Assembly: GCA_964430305.1 (NCBI GenBank)
Contig: CAYSEX010000011.1
Span: forward strand, 1-48,154
Source: CAIZGX01 sp964430305
GTDB lineage: Bacteria; Bacteroidota; Bacteroidia; Flavobacteriales_D; Sanyastnellaceae
Direction of reading: 5' to 3'
Length of the DNA: 48,154 nucleotides
Positions 33,775 through 42,137 of the stretch are shown piece by piece. A program made the position numbers and the translations under genes. The notes under the pieces were generated by a model. It did not search any database. It had not been told where the DNA came from and saw nothing but the letters and a program-made list of their open reading frames with translations. Each line of letters opens with the position of its first letter. The first letter of the stretch is position 1.

Positions 33775-34488
33775 ATGAAAAGAATATTGTATTTCGTTGC
33801 CTTCATTTTTGTGAATACCATAATGGGTCAACAAATAGGTGAAAACAAGCCAGGATTTGTTTTAGGTGAATTACCGTATGCATTAGACGCACTAGAGCCG
33901 TCCATTGATAAGGAAACCATGAACATTCATTACAACAAACATCATGTGGCATATTTGAATAATTTGAATTCAGCCCTACTTGAAGATTTGTATGTCAAAG
34001 AATATGGCGATTTAACCTTAGAAGGCATATTATTGCGTGTAACAGAAGTTCATGGTGTTATTCGAAATAACGCAGGTGGACATTACAATCATCAGTTGTT
34101 TTGGAAATGTTTAACACCAATCAAAGAAAAGCGTGTGCCCTCTGAGAGGTTACTTCAAGCAATTCAGCGCGATTTTGGTTCTTTAGATAAATTAAAAGAG
34201 TTACTTCTTTTAGAATCGAAAAATAGATTCGGAAGCGGTTGGGTATGGCTGTGTAAAGATTTAAATGGCGCTTTGTTTGTCATGAGTACGCCTAACCAAG
34301 ACAACCCATTAATGGCAAAAATTAGCAAACGTTTTGGAATTCCAATTTTGGGTATTGACGTTTGGGAACATGCATACTACTTGAAATATCAGAATAAACG
34401 TCCTGATTATGTCAAGTCGGTTCTAGAGATTGTGAATTGGAGCTATGTGAGTGAGCAGTATGAAAAGGAATTTGAAATTGGCAAGTAA
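33775..34488 (+). CDS. sodA: Exported Mn-type superoxide dismutase
   Basis: The 237-residue Fe/Mn superoxide dismutase has all four metal ligands: His52 (IHYNKHHVAY), His106 (GGHYNHQLFW), Asp195 and His199 (IDVWEHAYY). Tyr60 is the conserved gateway Tyr. Metal preference looks Mn-type: NNAGGH places Gly before the second ligand and STPNQDNPL supplies the Mn-type Gln175. An N-terminal signal peptide (ILYFVAFIFVNTIMGQ) directs it out of the cytoplasm, unlike most SodA/SodB. It would remove superoxide in the periplasm or be secreted. A DUF2480 gene begins directly after its stop, and a dyad lies just upstream of the start. Confidence 0.94.
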   Translation: MKRILYFVAFIFVNTIMGQQIGENKPGFVLGELPYALDALEPSIDKETMNIHYNKHHVAYLNNLNSALLEDLYVKEYGDLTLEGILLRVTEVHGVIRNNAGGHYNHQLFWKCLTPIKEKRVPSERLLQAIQRDFGSLDKLKELLLLESKNRFGSGWVWLCKDLNGALFVMSTPNQDNPLMAKISKRFGIPILGIDVWEHAYYLKYQNKRPDYVKSVLEIVNWSYVSEQYEKEFEIGK

Positions 34489-34986
34489 ATGATTGAAAAC
34501 AAAATCTCAGCTAATTCAAAATTGATAACTCTTGATTTATCTGAGCTCATATTGAAATCTGATTTCCAGGAATTGGATATTGCACCTTGGTTGTGGCAGG
34601 GTTTGGTTTTGAGAGAAACCGAATACAGAGAGGCAATGAATGGAGTGAATTGGAGCGAATTCTATAAAAAACATGTTTTGATTCGCTGCAGTGTTGATGC
34701 TATTATTCCAACTTGGGCCTTTATGTTATTGAGTTCGAAATTATCGGGAATTGCATCAACGGTAACCTATACAACGCATGATAAGGTTGATGAAAACAAG
34801 GCCTTACTTGTAATTCAGGATTTAGAATTATCGCATTTTGAAAATAAAAATGTGGTTGTGAAAGGATGTTCAGAATTGAATTTAACACCGCATGTTTATG
34901 TGCAGCTCCAGTTGAAATTGCAGCCGGTGGTGAATCGAATTATGTTTGGAGAACCGTGTTCAACAGTTCCTATTTTTAAAAGGTAG
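34489..34986 (+). CDS. DUF2480 family protein
   Basis: The 165-residue protein resembles DUF2480, a family found essentially in Bacteroidota. Recognisable blocks are LITLDLSELI, LWQGLVLRETEYREAM, VLIRCSVDAIIPTWAFMLL, VVVKGCSELNLTPHVYVQL and the C-terminal NRIMFGEPCSTVPIFKR. There is no signal peptide or membrane helix, so it is cytoplasmic. The conserved Cys in RCSVDA, KGCSE and EPCSTVP suggest a redox or metal role, but the function is unknown. Its ATG follows the sod stop with no gap. The stop lies one base from the stop of the converging outer-membrane protein gene. Confidence 0.85.
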   Translation: MIENKISANSKLITLDLSELILKSDFQELDIAPWLWQGLVLRETEYREAMNGVNWSEFYKKHVLIRCSVDAIIPTWAFMLLSSKLSGIASTVTYTTHDKVDENKALLVIQDLELSHFENKNVVVKGCSELNLTPHVYVQLQLKLQPVVNRIMFGEPCSTVPIFKR

Positions 34987-34987
34987 A

Positions 34988-35737
34988 TTAGAATCGCAAA
35001 GCCATTCCCAATTGAAATAAATCTCTTTTTGTAGAGGTATTTCCTATGTTGTAGCTGATGGCATTGTTTTGATCTAAATGAACACTTTCGGGTATAACGT
35101 ATTCTGATTTTCCACCATCAATTTTTTCATAGCGAAGATCAAAGAATAAATTTTGAGCTTTTCCCAATTTTATTCGAACTCCTATTCCGTATGCATAAAG
35201 AAATGAACCGCCTTGTTGAATGAGTTTCGCATCTTCTACAGATGAAAATCCTCCACTATTTTGAACGGTAATGTCTGTTTTGGTTTGAAAATTTTCAAAG
35301 CCCCCAAGTAAATCGAAATACGGTTGAATGGCACCGTTAAATGGCCTAAATCTGAATTGTGCCAGGTAACGGTAGTTGTTATTTCTAGCTCGGTATGTTC
35401 CTGGATTACGAATGGTGTCGCCCGGATTTACAATTGGAGCCACTACTTCAATATCTTGATCAAACGTGCCCATGTTGTTCCAAGCGAAAGCCACGCCGTA
35501 CTCAAATGGAGATGCTTTTTTAATTGGAATAGAGATATTTGCCGAGATGCCCAAGGGGTTTCCAGAATAGGTTGCCGCAAAATCTTCGAGGGGTCTCACT
35601 GCCTGAGCTCCAATAGAGATTGAAGTGGTTCGGGGTAGTTTCTTTTTAATTTCCCTTTTTTTTACGGGTTCATTGTTTTGGGCAAGCGAACTGTAAAAAG
35701 TCAAAAGAAGTATAAGCGTTGCGAAAGAAGACCTCAT
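34988..35737 (-). CDS. Outer-membrane beta-barrel protein
   Basis: The 249-residue protein has a signal peptide (MRSSFATLILLLTFYSSLAQ), a short basic linker and then alternating strands typical of an eight-stranded barrel: TSISIGAQAVRPL, PFEYGVAFAWNNMG, YLAQFRFRPFNGAIQPYFDLLGG, YAYGIGVRIKLGK and LFFDLRYEKIDGG. It ends in the outer-membrane signature LGMALRF with C-terminal Phe. It belongs broadly with OmpA/PorT-like small barrels; no periplasmic OmpA domain is attached. Function is unknown. It is a single gene, divergent from rmlD with a 74-base gap. Confidence 0.8.
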   Translation of the reverse strand: MRSSFATLILLLTFYSSLAQNNEPVKKREIKKKLPRTTSISIGAQAVRPLEDFAATYSGNPLGISANISIPIKKASPFEYGVAFAWNNMGTFDQDIEVVAPIVNPGDTIRNPGTYRARNNNYRYLAQFRFRPFNGAIQPYFDLLGGFENFQTKTDITVQNSGGFSSVEDAKLIQQGGSFLYAYGIGVRIKLGKAQNLFFDLRYEKIDGGKSEYVIPESVHLDQNNAISYNIGNTSTKRDLFQLGMALRF

Positions 35738-35799
35738 AACTTTTATTTTTTTTGTGAAGACAATTCATGTGCCGAAATGAAAAATCATAAGCAAAGTTA

Positions 35800-35807
35800 T
35801 AAATTCG
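35800..35807 (+). promoter_or_regulatory. -7 promoter box TAAATTCG, 4 bases before a GTG start
   Basis: TAAATTCG is followed by CTTG and GTG 35812. The same octamer and spacing as in other genes here point to GTG 35812 as the start rather than the adjacent TTG at 35809. Confidence 0.5.
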
Positions 35808-35811
35808 CTTG

Positions 35812-36675
35812 GTGAGATTGAAAAAGATTTACATATTAGGAGAATCAGGACAGTTGGCATCTTGCTTTGCCTCGTTGCAAAAAAAATTTCCAAATTTGGA
35901 ATTGCAATTTTTTGGACGAGATCAAATAGATTTTGAGAGACCGCTTGAACCTCAATTCATTTGGAATATGGCTCCCGATTGGATTATCAATACGGTTGCT
36001 TTTACTGCCGTAGATCTCGCAGAAACGGAGCGTGAATTGAATTGGCGAGTGAACGCAGAAGCCTTATTGGAACTTTCCAATTGGTGTGAAAAACACGATA
36101 CACCTCTCATTCATTTTTCTACAGATTATGTTTTTGATGGTGAAAATCAGGTTCCGGGAGGATACACAGAGGTTAGTGCTGTTAATCCTCGGTGTGAATA
36201 CGGGCGTGCAAAACTTCAAGGTGAAATGCATGCGTCTCGGTATGGCAAAGCGTTGATATTTAGAATTGCTTGGCTCTATTCACAATTTGGAAAGAATTTT
36301 TACTCTACCATTTCAACCAAAATAAAAGCCGGAGAAAATCTTCGCGTTGTTAACGATCAGTTGGGTTGTCCAACAAGTGGGATGGCTTTGGCAAATGACA
36401 TTTTAGAATTTATTATGCATACCGAAGTTGACGATGTTGAATTTGGTTTGTATCATTATAGCCACGAGGGTGAAATAAGTTGGTATGACTTTGCGGTGGC
36501 CATTCAAGAGGAATTGAAATGTGAAGTTGAAATTGAATCAATTTCTTCTGATCAATTGAATATGGCAGCGAAGCGACCTAAATTTTCAGCTCTTAATTCA
36601 AATTTAGCAGAACAGATTTTTCAATTCCCGAATCGTGAATGGCGCAAGGAATTGCAAGATATAATTAGAGAATAA
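35812..36675 (+). CDS. rfbD: dTDP-4-dehydrorhamnose reductase-like protein (RmlD family)
   Basis: The 287-residue short-chain dehydrogenase begins with ILGESGQLA, the Gly-rich cofactor loop. It has NTVAFTAVDLAETERE, where RmlD shows N.aayTaVD.AE, the FSTDYVFDG block and the catalytic pair YGRAK (Tyr-x-x-x-Lys). VVNDQLGCPTSG is also diagnostic. It reduces dTDP-4-dehydro-L-rhamnose to dTDP-L-rhamnose for surface polysaccharide. The rfbA, rfbB and rfbC partners are not in the window, so the precise substrate could differ. The start has no ATG; GTG 35812 is chosen by the promoter box, and TTG 35809 is the alternative. A phosphohexomutase gene follows after 3 bases. Confidence 0.87.
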   Translation: MRLKKIYILGESGQLASCFASLQKKFPNLELQFFGRDQIDFERPLEPQFIWNMAPDWIINTVAFTAVDLAETERELNWRVNAEALLELSNWCEKHDTPLIHFSTDYVFDGENQVPGGYTEVSAVNPRCEYGRAKLQGEMHASRYGKALIFRIAWLYSQFGKNFYSTISTKIKAGENLRVVNDQLGCPTSGMALANDILEFIMHTEVDDVEFGLYHYSHEGEISWYDFAVAIQEELKCEVEIESISSDQLNMAAKRPKFSALNSNLAEQIFQFPNREWRKELQDIIRE

Positions 36676-36678
36676 AAA

Positions 36679-38412
36679 ATGACAGCATTAGAATTGGCTC
36701 AAAAAAAGGCAGAGCATTGGAGAACCTTTGATTTGGATGTAGATACCCGAAATGAAATTGATCGACTAGAAAAAGAAGATGAAAAGCAATTCATTGATTC
36801 GTTTTATTCTGATTTAGAATTTGGAACGGGGGGCCTACGCGGAGTTATGGGAGTAGGAAGCATGCGAATGAACAGATATACCGTTGGCATGGCTACCCAG
36901 GGCTTAGCGAATTATATCAATAGAAATGTAAATACAGGTTCGGTAGGGATTGCCTATGATTCAAGAAACCAATCTTCTTTCTTTGCTTCAATTGCGGCAG
37001 ATGTGCTGAGCGCGAATGGAATTCGTGTGTTTTTGTTCAATGAACTTCGACCTACACCTTTATTATCCTTTGCTGTTCGTGAATTGGGTTGTACCTCCGG
37101 AATTGTTATTACCGCTTCTCATAATCCAAAAGAATACAACGGATATAAAGTTTATTGGAATGATGGTGGTCAAATTTTACCACCGCATGATGCTGGAATA
37201 ATACAAGAGGTGCGCGGCGTTGCGCATTGGAATGAGGTTAAAAAGGATCGAAACGAAACTCTTGTTGAGGCTGTTCCATCTCATGTTGAGGAGAAATATT
37301 TAGGACTGGTGAGTGAATTGAATTTAAGTGCCAGTGAAGTTCAGCAGGTTTCTGATTTGGGAATAGTTTACACATCTATTCATGGATCAGGAATAACATT
37401 GGTGCCCAAGACGCTTGCTGCCTATGGATTTAAAAATGTAAAGCTTGTACAAGAGCAGGCCGTTCCGGATGGAAATTTTCCTACAGTAGAATCTCCAAAC
37501 CCAGAGGAAAGAAGTGCCATGAAAATGGCGTTGGATCTTGCTTCGAAGGAAGACGCTTCATTGGTTTTAGGGACTGATCCAGATACAGATCGCGTTGGAA
37601 TTGGGGTTCGAAATAATAAAAACGAACTGGTATTATTGAATGGAAATCAAGCGGGTAGTTTACTGGTTTATTACAGGCTGAAACGAAGCCTTGAATTGGG
37701 CATACTTCCCACCAATGCATATGTAGCAAAGACAATTGTTACAACAGATTTGATTGATAGAATAGCACAATCATTTCATGTTCCATGCTACGAGACATTG
37801 ACAGGCTTCAAATTCATAGCTGGATTAATTGGAAAGAAGGAAGGACAAGAGGTCTTCATTGCAGGTGGTGAGGAGAGTTATGGATATCTTGTAGGAGAGT
37901 TTGTTCGAGACAAGGATGCGGCGCTTTCTGCTGTTCAATTTGCCGAAATTGCTGCATATGCCCAAGCGAATGGATCCAGCATGTGGAATATGCTCATGGA
38001 GTTGTATGAGGCGCATGGTTGCTTTCAAGAAGAGTTGGTGAGCATTACACTCAAAGGATTAGAGGGTGTACAACAAATTAAGAACATGATGAACATCTTG
38101 AGAAATACACCGCCGCTTTCTTTAGGAGGCGTGCGTGTTTCTGAAGTTTCAGATTATCAAATAAACAGAGGTATAAATTTGGAAACTCAAGAGGAAAGAA
38201 CTATTGATTTACCCAAATCAGATGTACTGCAGTTCATATTGTCTGACGGAAGTAAGATTTCAGTTCGCCCCAGTGGTACAGAGCCGAAAATTAAGTTTTA
38301 TTTTTCATTGAGACAGGAGCTGGATTCTCGGGAAGAGTATGATGATACTGCCACAGCATTGAATGCCAGAATTCATCGAATAAAAGAAGAGTTGTTACAG
38401 CTGGCTCAATAA
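36679..38412 (+). CDS. Phospho-sugar mutase (phosphoglucomutase/phosphomannomutase family)
   Basis: The 577-residue alpha-D-phosphohexomutase has all four active-site loops: the phosphoserine loop TASHNPKEYNGYK with Ser147, the Mg loop DPDTDRVGIG, the sugar-binding loop GGEESYGYL, and the phosphate loop RPSGTEPKIKFY. Length and the FGTGGLRGVMG N-terminal segment match the long phosphoglucomutase/phosphopentomutase-like (PgcA) branch. It interconverts hexose 1- and 6-phosphates, supplying glucose 1-phosphate for nucleotide sugars such as dTDP-rhamnose, which fits the rfbD gene 3 bases upstream. The exact sugar cannot be set from sequence reading. Confidence 0.94.
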   Translation: MTALELAQKKAEHWRTFDLDVDTRNEIDRLEKEDEKQFIDSFYSDLEFGTGGLRGVMGVGSMRMNRYTVGMATQGLANYINRNVNTGSVGIAYDSRNQSSFFASIAADVLSANGIRVFLFNELRPTPLLSFAVRELGCTSGIVITASHNPKEYNGYKVYWNDGGQILPPHDAGIIQEVRGVAHWNEVKKDRNETLVEAVPSHVEEKYLGLVSELNLSASEVQQVSDLGIVYTSIHGSGITLVPKTLAAYGFKNVKLVQEQAVPDGNFPTVESPNPEERSAMKMALDLASKEDASLVLGTDPDTDRVGIGVRNNKNELVLLNGNQAGSLLVYYRLKRSLELGILPTNAYVAKTIVTTDLIDRIAQSFHVPCYETLTGFKFIAGLIGKKEGQEVFIAGGEESYGYLVGEFVRDKDAALSAVQFAEIAAYAQANGSSMWNMLMELYEAHGCFQEELVSITLKGLEGVQQIKNMMNILRNTPPLSLGGVRVSEVSDYQINRGINLETQEERTIDLPKSDVLQFILSDGSKISVRPSGTEPKIKFYFSLRQELDSREEYDDTATALNARIHRIKEELLQLAQ

Positions 38413-38439
38413 TTCAAAATACATTTAAAATAAAAATTT

Positions 38440-38562
38440 ATGCTATATGCTATTTTCGCAATTGTGATTGGTCTTGTTGCCATATTCTTAGGTAAGTATA
38501 TGAAGCAGTGGAGTGAGAAAATGCAAAAAGATTACGAAGAGAAAAAGAAAAATAAAAGTTAG
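38440..38562 (+). CDS. 40-residue single-pass membrane microprotein
   Basis: An ATG at 38440, 27 bases after the mutase stop, opens a 40-codon frame: a hydrophobic helix (MLYAIFAIVIGLVAIFLGKY) followed by a very basic and acidic tail (EKMQKDYEEKKKNKS). The Lys-rich tail fits a cytosolic C-terminus with N-out topology. The tail composition and a stop placed 2 bases before the converging kinase stop suggest a real gene filling the gap rather than chance. It may be co-transcribed with the mutase. No family is recognised and function is unknown. Confidence 0.55.
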   Translation: MLYAIFAIVIGLVAIFLGKYMKQWSEKMQKDYEEKKKNKS

Positions 38563-38564
38563 AA

Positions 38565-40052
38565 TTATCTCGCCTTTTTCAGTGCAATTCGAATGGTAGT
38601 TCCTTTGCCAATTTCAGAATAAACAACACTTATCTTTCCTTTGTGATAGGTATTTACTATACGTTTCGCTAATGAAAGGCCAAGGCCCCAACCGCGTTCT
38701 TTTGTGGTGTATCCGGGTTCGAATATAGACTTCCATTTTCTTTTCAGAATACCTTTTCCGGAATCTTGAACATCTATGAAGACTAGATTTTTATGATCAT
38801 GTATACGCACTGAAATGGTGCCCTTTGCTTCCATTGCATCTACGCTGTTTTTCACTAAATTTTCTATAACCCAACTGAATAAAGCAGCATTTACAAGCAC
38901 TGTGGAAGTAGTGTTTTCAATAATATGAATTTTGACTTCAGAAGAAATGCGTTTACTGAGGTAGTTCAAAGTTTCTTTTACCAAATCGGTTGCAGGAATT
39001 TCCAAAAGAGTGGTCTCTGAACCAATTTTAGAGAACCGTTCTGTAATGGTAGATAGCCGATCAATGTCTTTATTGAATTCAGTAATAAGTTCTTTAGAAA
39101 TTCCTTCTGCTTCAAACAAGTCACGCCAGGCCATAAGCGCTGAAAGCGGAGTGCCTAGCTGATGGGCAGTTTCTTTGGCCATTCCAACCCAAACTTGGTT
39201 TTGTTCAGATTTTCGGAAGGTTGAGAATAGAATGTATGCAATGAGCAAGAAGACTCCGACTAGCGTAAGTAGAAGATATGGGAACCATCGCAGCTGTTCA
39301 ATGGTTTCACTATCGGCGTAATAAATGTATTGAGTTGGTCTTCCTGGAATTCGAATAACAATGGGCTCGTAACCAGATTTCATTTCAGTTAATACATCAT
39401 TGACATTGTTCTTGAGCGTGTCTACTTTTCCAACGAATTCGATATTGTTTTGCGTGCTATCGGTTACAATTACAGGAACACTGGCCGTATTGATAACGGT
39501 TTCTGAAAAGAATGAATTGACTAAATTATCAATTGTGTTTTTTAACTCTTTATACATGGCGCTATTGCTGTAGTATATGCGCATGGTGAGTCCAAATCCT
39601 TCAACATCAATAGGCTTGTGTTCGCTTTCAAATTCTGCAATAACTTTCTTTAAATCGGAAGGATCTTCAATTAAAGTTTCGTCAATGTTTTTCGAAAGTG
39701 AAAGTTCCCCGTCTTCGTTTACAATAACCAGAGGAATAGAGGTATTTAATTCCAATACTTTGGCTTCGAAAGTAAGGTCACCATTGGCTTTATTGATGTT
39801 TTCAAATGCTGAGGCAAGTATTGCTGCTTTGGTAGTTTCTTCTTTTCGAAGACTATCGAAAAGCACTGTTGTAAGAGCAACTAGCTCTTCTTTTTTTCGA
39901 ATGGCGTTGTGCCATAATTCTACCTTGCTTTTTTCTTCGTTTCGAATTTTTTTAGCAATGTTATTCGTATACCAAAGCGTAACGCCAGAGATGGCCGCTG
40001 CCAACAAAAGCAAGACAATTTTCCACTGTTGTTTTTTTGATTTACGCGCCAT
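38565..40052 (-). CDS. Membrane sensor histidine kinase (orphan)
   Basis: The 495-residue kinase has a membrane helix at ~10-28 (IVLLLLAAAISGVTLWY), a ~225-residue extracytoplasmic sensor region, and a second helix at ~258-280 (FPYLLLTLVGVFLLIAYIL). Next come a HisKA-like segment with MAKETAHQLGTPLSAL (His297) and a HATPase domain with the N box IENLVKNSVDAM, the G1 box DVQDSGKGI, FEPGYTTK and GWGLGLSLAKRI. The H box is GlnLeuGly rather than GluIle/Leu after His. No response regulator is adjacent. It is preceded on the same strand by the oligopeptidase gene after 15 bases and may be the operon's last gene. The signal is unknown. Confidence 0.9.
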   Translation of the reverse strand: MARKSKKQQWKIVLLLLAAAISGVTLWYTNNIAKKIRNEEKSKVELWHNAIRKKEELVALTTVLFDSLRKEETTKAAILASAFENINKANGDLTFEAKVLELNTSIPLVIVNEDGELSLSKNIDETLIEDPSDLKKVIAEFESEHKPIDVEGFGLTMRIYYSNSAMYKELKNTIDNLVNSFFSETVINTASVPVIVTDSTQNNIEFVGKVDTLKNNVNDVLTEMKSGYEPIVIRIPGRPTQYIYYADSETIEQLRWFPYLLLTLVGVFLLIAYILFSTFRKSEQNQVWVGMAKETAHQLGTPLSALMAWRDLFEAEGISKELITEFNKDIDRLSTITERFSKIGSETTLLEIPATDLVKETLNYLSKRISSEVKIHIIENTTSTVLVNAALFSWVIENLVKNSVDAMEAKGTISVRIHDHKNLVFIDVQDSGKGILKRKWKSIFEPGYTTKERGWGLGLSLAKRIVNTYHKGKISVVYSEIGKGTTIRIALKKAR

Positions 40053-40067
40053 GAATTCTGAGTTATT

Positions 40068-42137
40068 TTACTTTGCAAGGTCTATGATAAAGGCGTACTC
40101 AAGTGCAATTTCTTTCAGCGCCTCGAATCTACCCGACTTACCGCCATGACCGGCCTCCATAGTACATTCAAATAGTAGTTTATTCGTGTCTGTTTTGAGT
40201 TCTCTCATTTTAGCAATGTATTTCGCAGGTTCCCAATATTGAACTTGACTATCCCAATAACCGGTGGTAACTAAAATGTTGGTATATTCTTTTTCTTCAA
40301 TATTGTCATAGGGTGAATATGAAAGCATATAATCATAGTAATCTTTTTCTTTCGGATTTCCCCATTCATCAAATTCAAAGGTGGTAAGCGGAATGCTTTC
40401 ATCTAGCATGGTGGTTACAACATCAACGAAAGGCACGGCGCTAATAATTCCTTTGAAAAGGAGTGGTTCCATATTGGCAATTGCCCCCATTAACAAACCG
40501 CCAGCGCTTCCACCCATAGCAAATAGTTTTTCTTCTGAGGCGTACTTTTCTTGAATTAAAAATTGGCCGCAAGAAATGAAGTCTGTGAATGTGTTTTTTT
40601 TCTTGAGCAGTTTTCCATCTTCATACCACTGTCTTCCCATTTCACTTCCACCTCGAATGTGTGCTATGGCATAAACAAATCCACGATTCAAAAGTGAAAG
40701 TCTTGTGCTACTAAATCCGGGATCTATGCTGTGTCCGTAACTTCCGTATGCATAGAGCAAGCAAGGAGCGCTGCCATCTCGATTTGTTCCTTTTTTGTAT
40801 ACTAAAGAGATTGGAATTTTCACTCCATCAGACGCCAACGCGTGTGTTCGTTCACAGGTATAATCTTCAGATTTGAAATCGCCAAGCACGGGTTGTTGTT
40901 TTTTCAAAACACGTTCTTTGGTTTCCATGTTGTAATCAAATACACTTGATGGTGTAGTCATACTGGAATATCCAAATCGAAGCCAGGTTGAATTAAAATC
41001 AGGATTTGTTCCTACACCCGCATCGTATGCGGGGTCTGGAAAAGAAAGATAATGAGATTCAACAGTGTTATCCCAAGGTTGAATTTTTATTTGAATAAGA
41101 CCTTCTGAGCGCTCTTCAATAACCATGAATTTGGCGAAGAGCTCTACTGATTCAAGTAATACTTCAGGTCTGTGTGGTATTAATTCTTCCCAATTTTCTT
41201 TTTCTGTTTTATCTAACGGACAAGTCATTAATCGAAAGTTTTGTGCTTTCCAATTGGTAAGAATATAAAACTTGTCTTGAAATTGGGTAATGCCATATTC
41301 ATGGTCACGTTCTCTTTTCTGGAAGCAAACGAAAGAATCTAGTGGCGAATGAGCTGAAAGGATCCAACATTCATCAGAGACTGTTTGCGAAGTTCCAATA
41401 ATGAGGTAATCTTTTGTTTTTGTTTTATAGATGTAACAAGAAAATTCCTCGTCTGATTCTTCAAAGACAAGAACATCATCTTGTTGTGAGGTTCCTATTT
41501 TGTGTCGCCAAATTTGGCAATCGCGCAGCGTGTTCGGGTCTTTTTTCGTATAAAAGAAATGGGTGTTATCATTGGCCCAGGTGGCACCACCAGAAGTACC
41601 TTCAATGCATTCTTGTAGAAGGGTTCCGTCTAGAAGGTTTTTTATGTAGAGCGTATACACTCTTCGGCTTACGTCATCAATGCCGTAAACCATGAGTTCA
41701 TTATTTTCACTTACACTTAGACCTCCTAGTGCCCAATAATCTTTTCCTTTAGCGAGTTCAGGTCCATTGATTAGAATTTCTTCAGTTCCGTTTTCCAGAG
41801 ATTCTTTTTTTCTGCAATTCAAAGCATAATCTGCTCCTTTTTCAAATCGGGTGTAATACCAATATCCATTTTTAAAGAAGGGTACACTGCTATCATCTTC
41901 TTTAATACGTCCTTTCATTTCCTCGAAAAGCTCTTTTTGAAGCTCCTCAGTATGCTTCATTTCTGATTTGGTGTAATCATTTTCAGCTTTAAGGTAGTCC
42001 AGTACTTTTTGAGTTTGCTCATCGGGTGTTTTACTTTCTTTTTGTTCGTCAGAAAGGCGCATCCAATAGTATTGATCAATTCTAGTATGGTTGTGTTCTG
42101 TAATTTCGAAAGGAATTTTTTCTGCTTTTGGCGTCAT
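40068..42137 (-). CDS. S9A prolyl oligopeptidase family protease (oligopeptidase B-like)
   Basis: The 689-residue serine peptidase has an N-terminal seven-bladed propeller (~60-400) and a C-terminal alpha/beta hydrolase domain. The catalytic triad is Ser544 in GGSAGGLLMG, Asp629 in GYWDSQVQYWEP and His664 in EAGHGGKSGR. The segment HIRGGSEMGRQWYEDG with LYAYGSYG forms the oxyanion region. These match oligopeptidase B (PtrB), which cleaves short peptides after basic residues. No signal peptide is seen (start TPKAEKIPFEITEHNHTRIDQYYWM), so it is probably cytoplasmic. The ATG overlaps the ispD stop as ATGA. Confidence 0.94.
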   Translation of the reverse strand: MTPKAEKIPFEITEHNHTRIDQYYWMRLSDEQKESKTPDEQTQKVLDYLKAENDYTKSEMKHTEELQKELFEEMKGRIKEDDSSVPFFKNGYWYYTRFEKGADYALNCRKKESLENGTEEILINGPELAKGKDYWALGGLSVSENNELMVYGIDDVSRRVYTLYIKNLLDGTLLQECIEGTSGGATWANDNTHFFYTKKDPNTLRDCQIWRHKIGTSQQDDVLVFEESDEEFSCYIYKTKTKDYLIIGTSQTVSDECWILSAHSPLDSFVCFQKRERDHEYGITQFQDKFYILTNWKAQNFRLMTCPLDKTEKENWEELIPHRPEVLLESVELFAKFMVIEERSEGLIQIKIQPWDNTVESHYLSFPDPAYDAGVGTNPDFNSTWLRFGYSSMTTPSSVFDYNMETKERVLKKQQPVLGDFKSEDYTCERTHALASDGVKIPISLVYKKGTNRDGSAPCLLYAYGSYGHSIDPGFSSTRLSLLNRGFVYAIAHIRGGSEMGRQWYEDGKLLKKKNTFTDFISCGQFLIQEKYASEEKLFAMGGSAGGLLMGAIANMEPLLFKGIISAVPFVDVVTTMLDESIPLTTFEFDEWGNPKEKDYYDYMLSYSPYDNIEEKEYTNILVTTGYWDSQVQYWEPAKYIAKMRELKTDTNKLLFECTMEAGHGGKSGRFEALKEIALEYAFIIDLAK

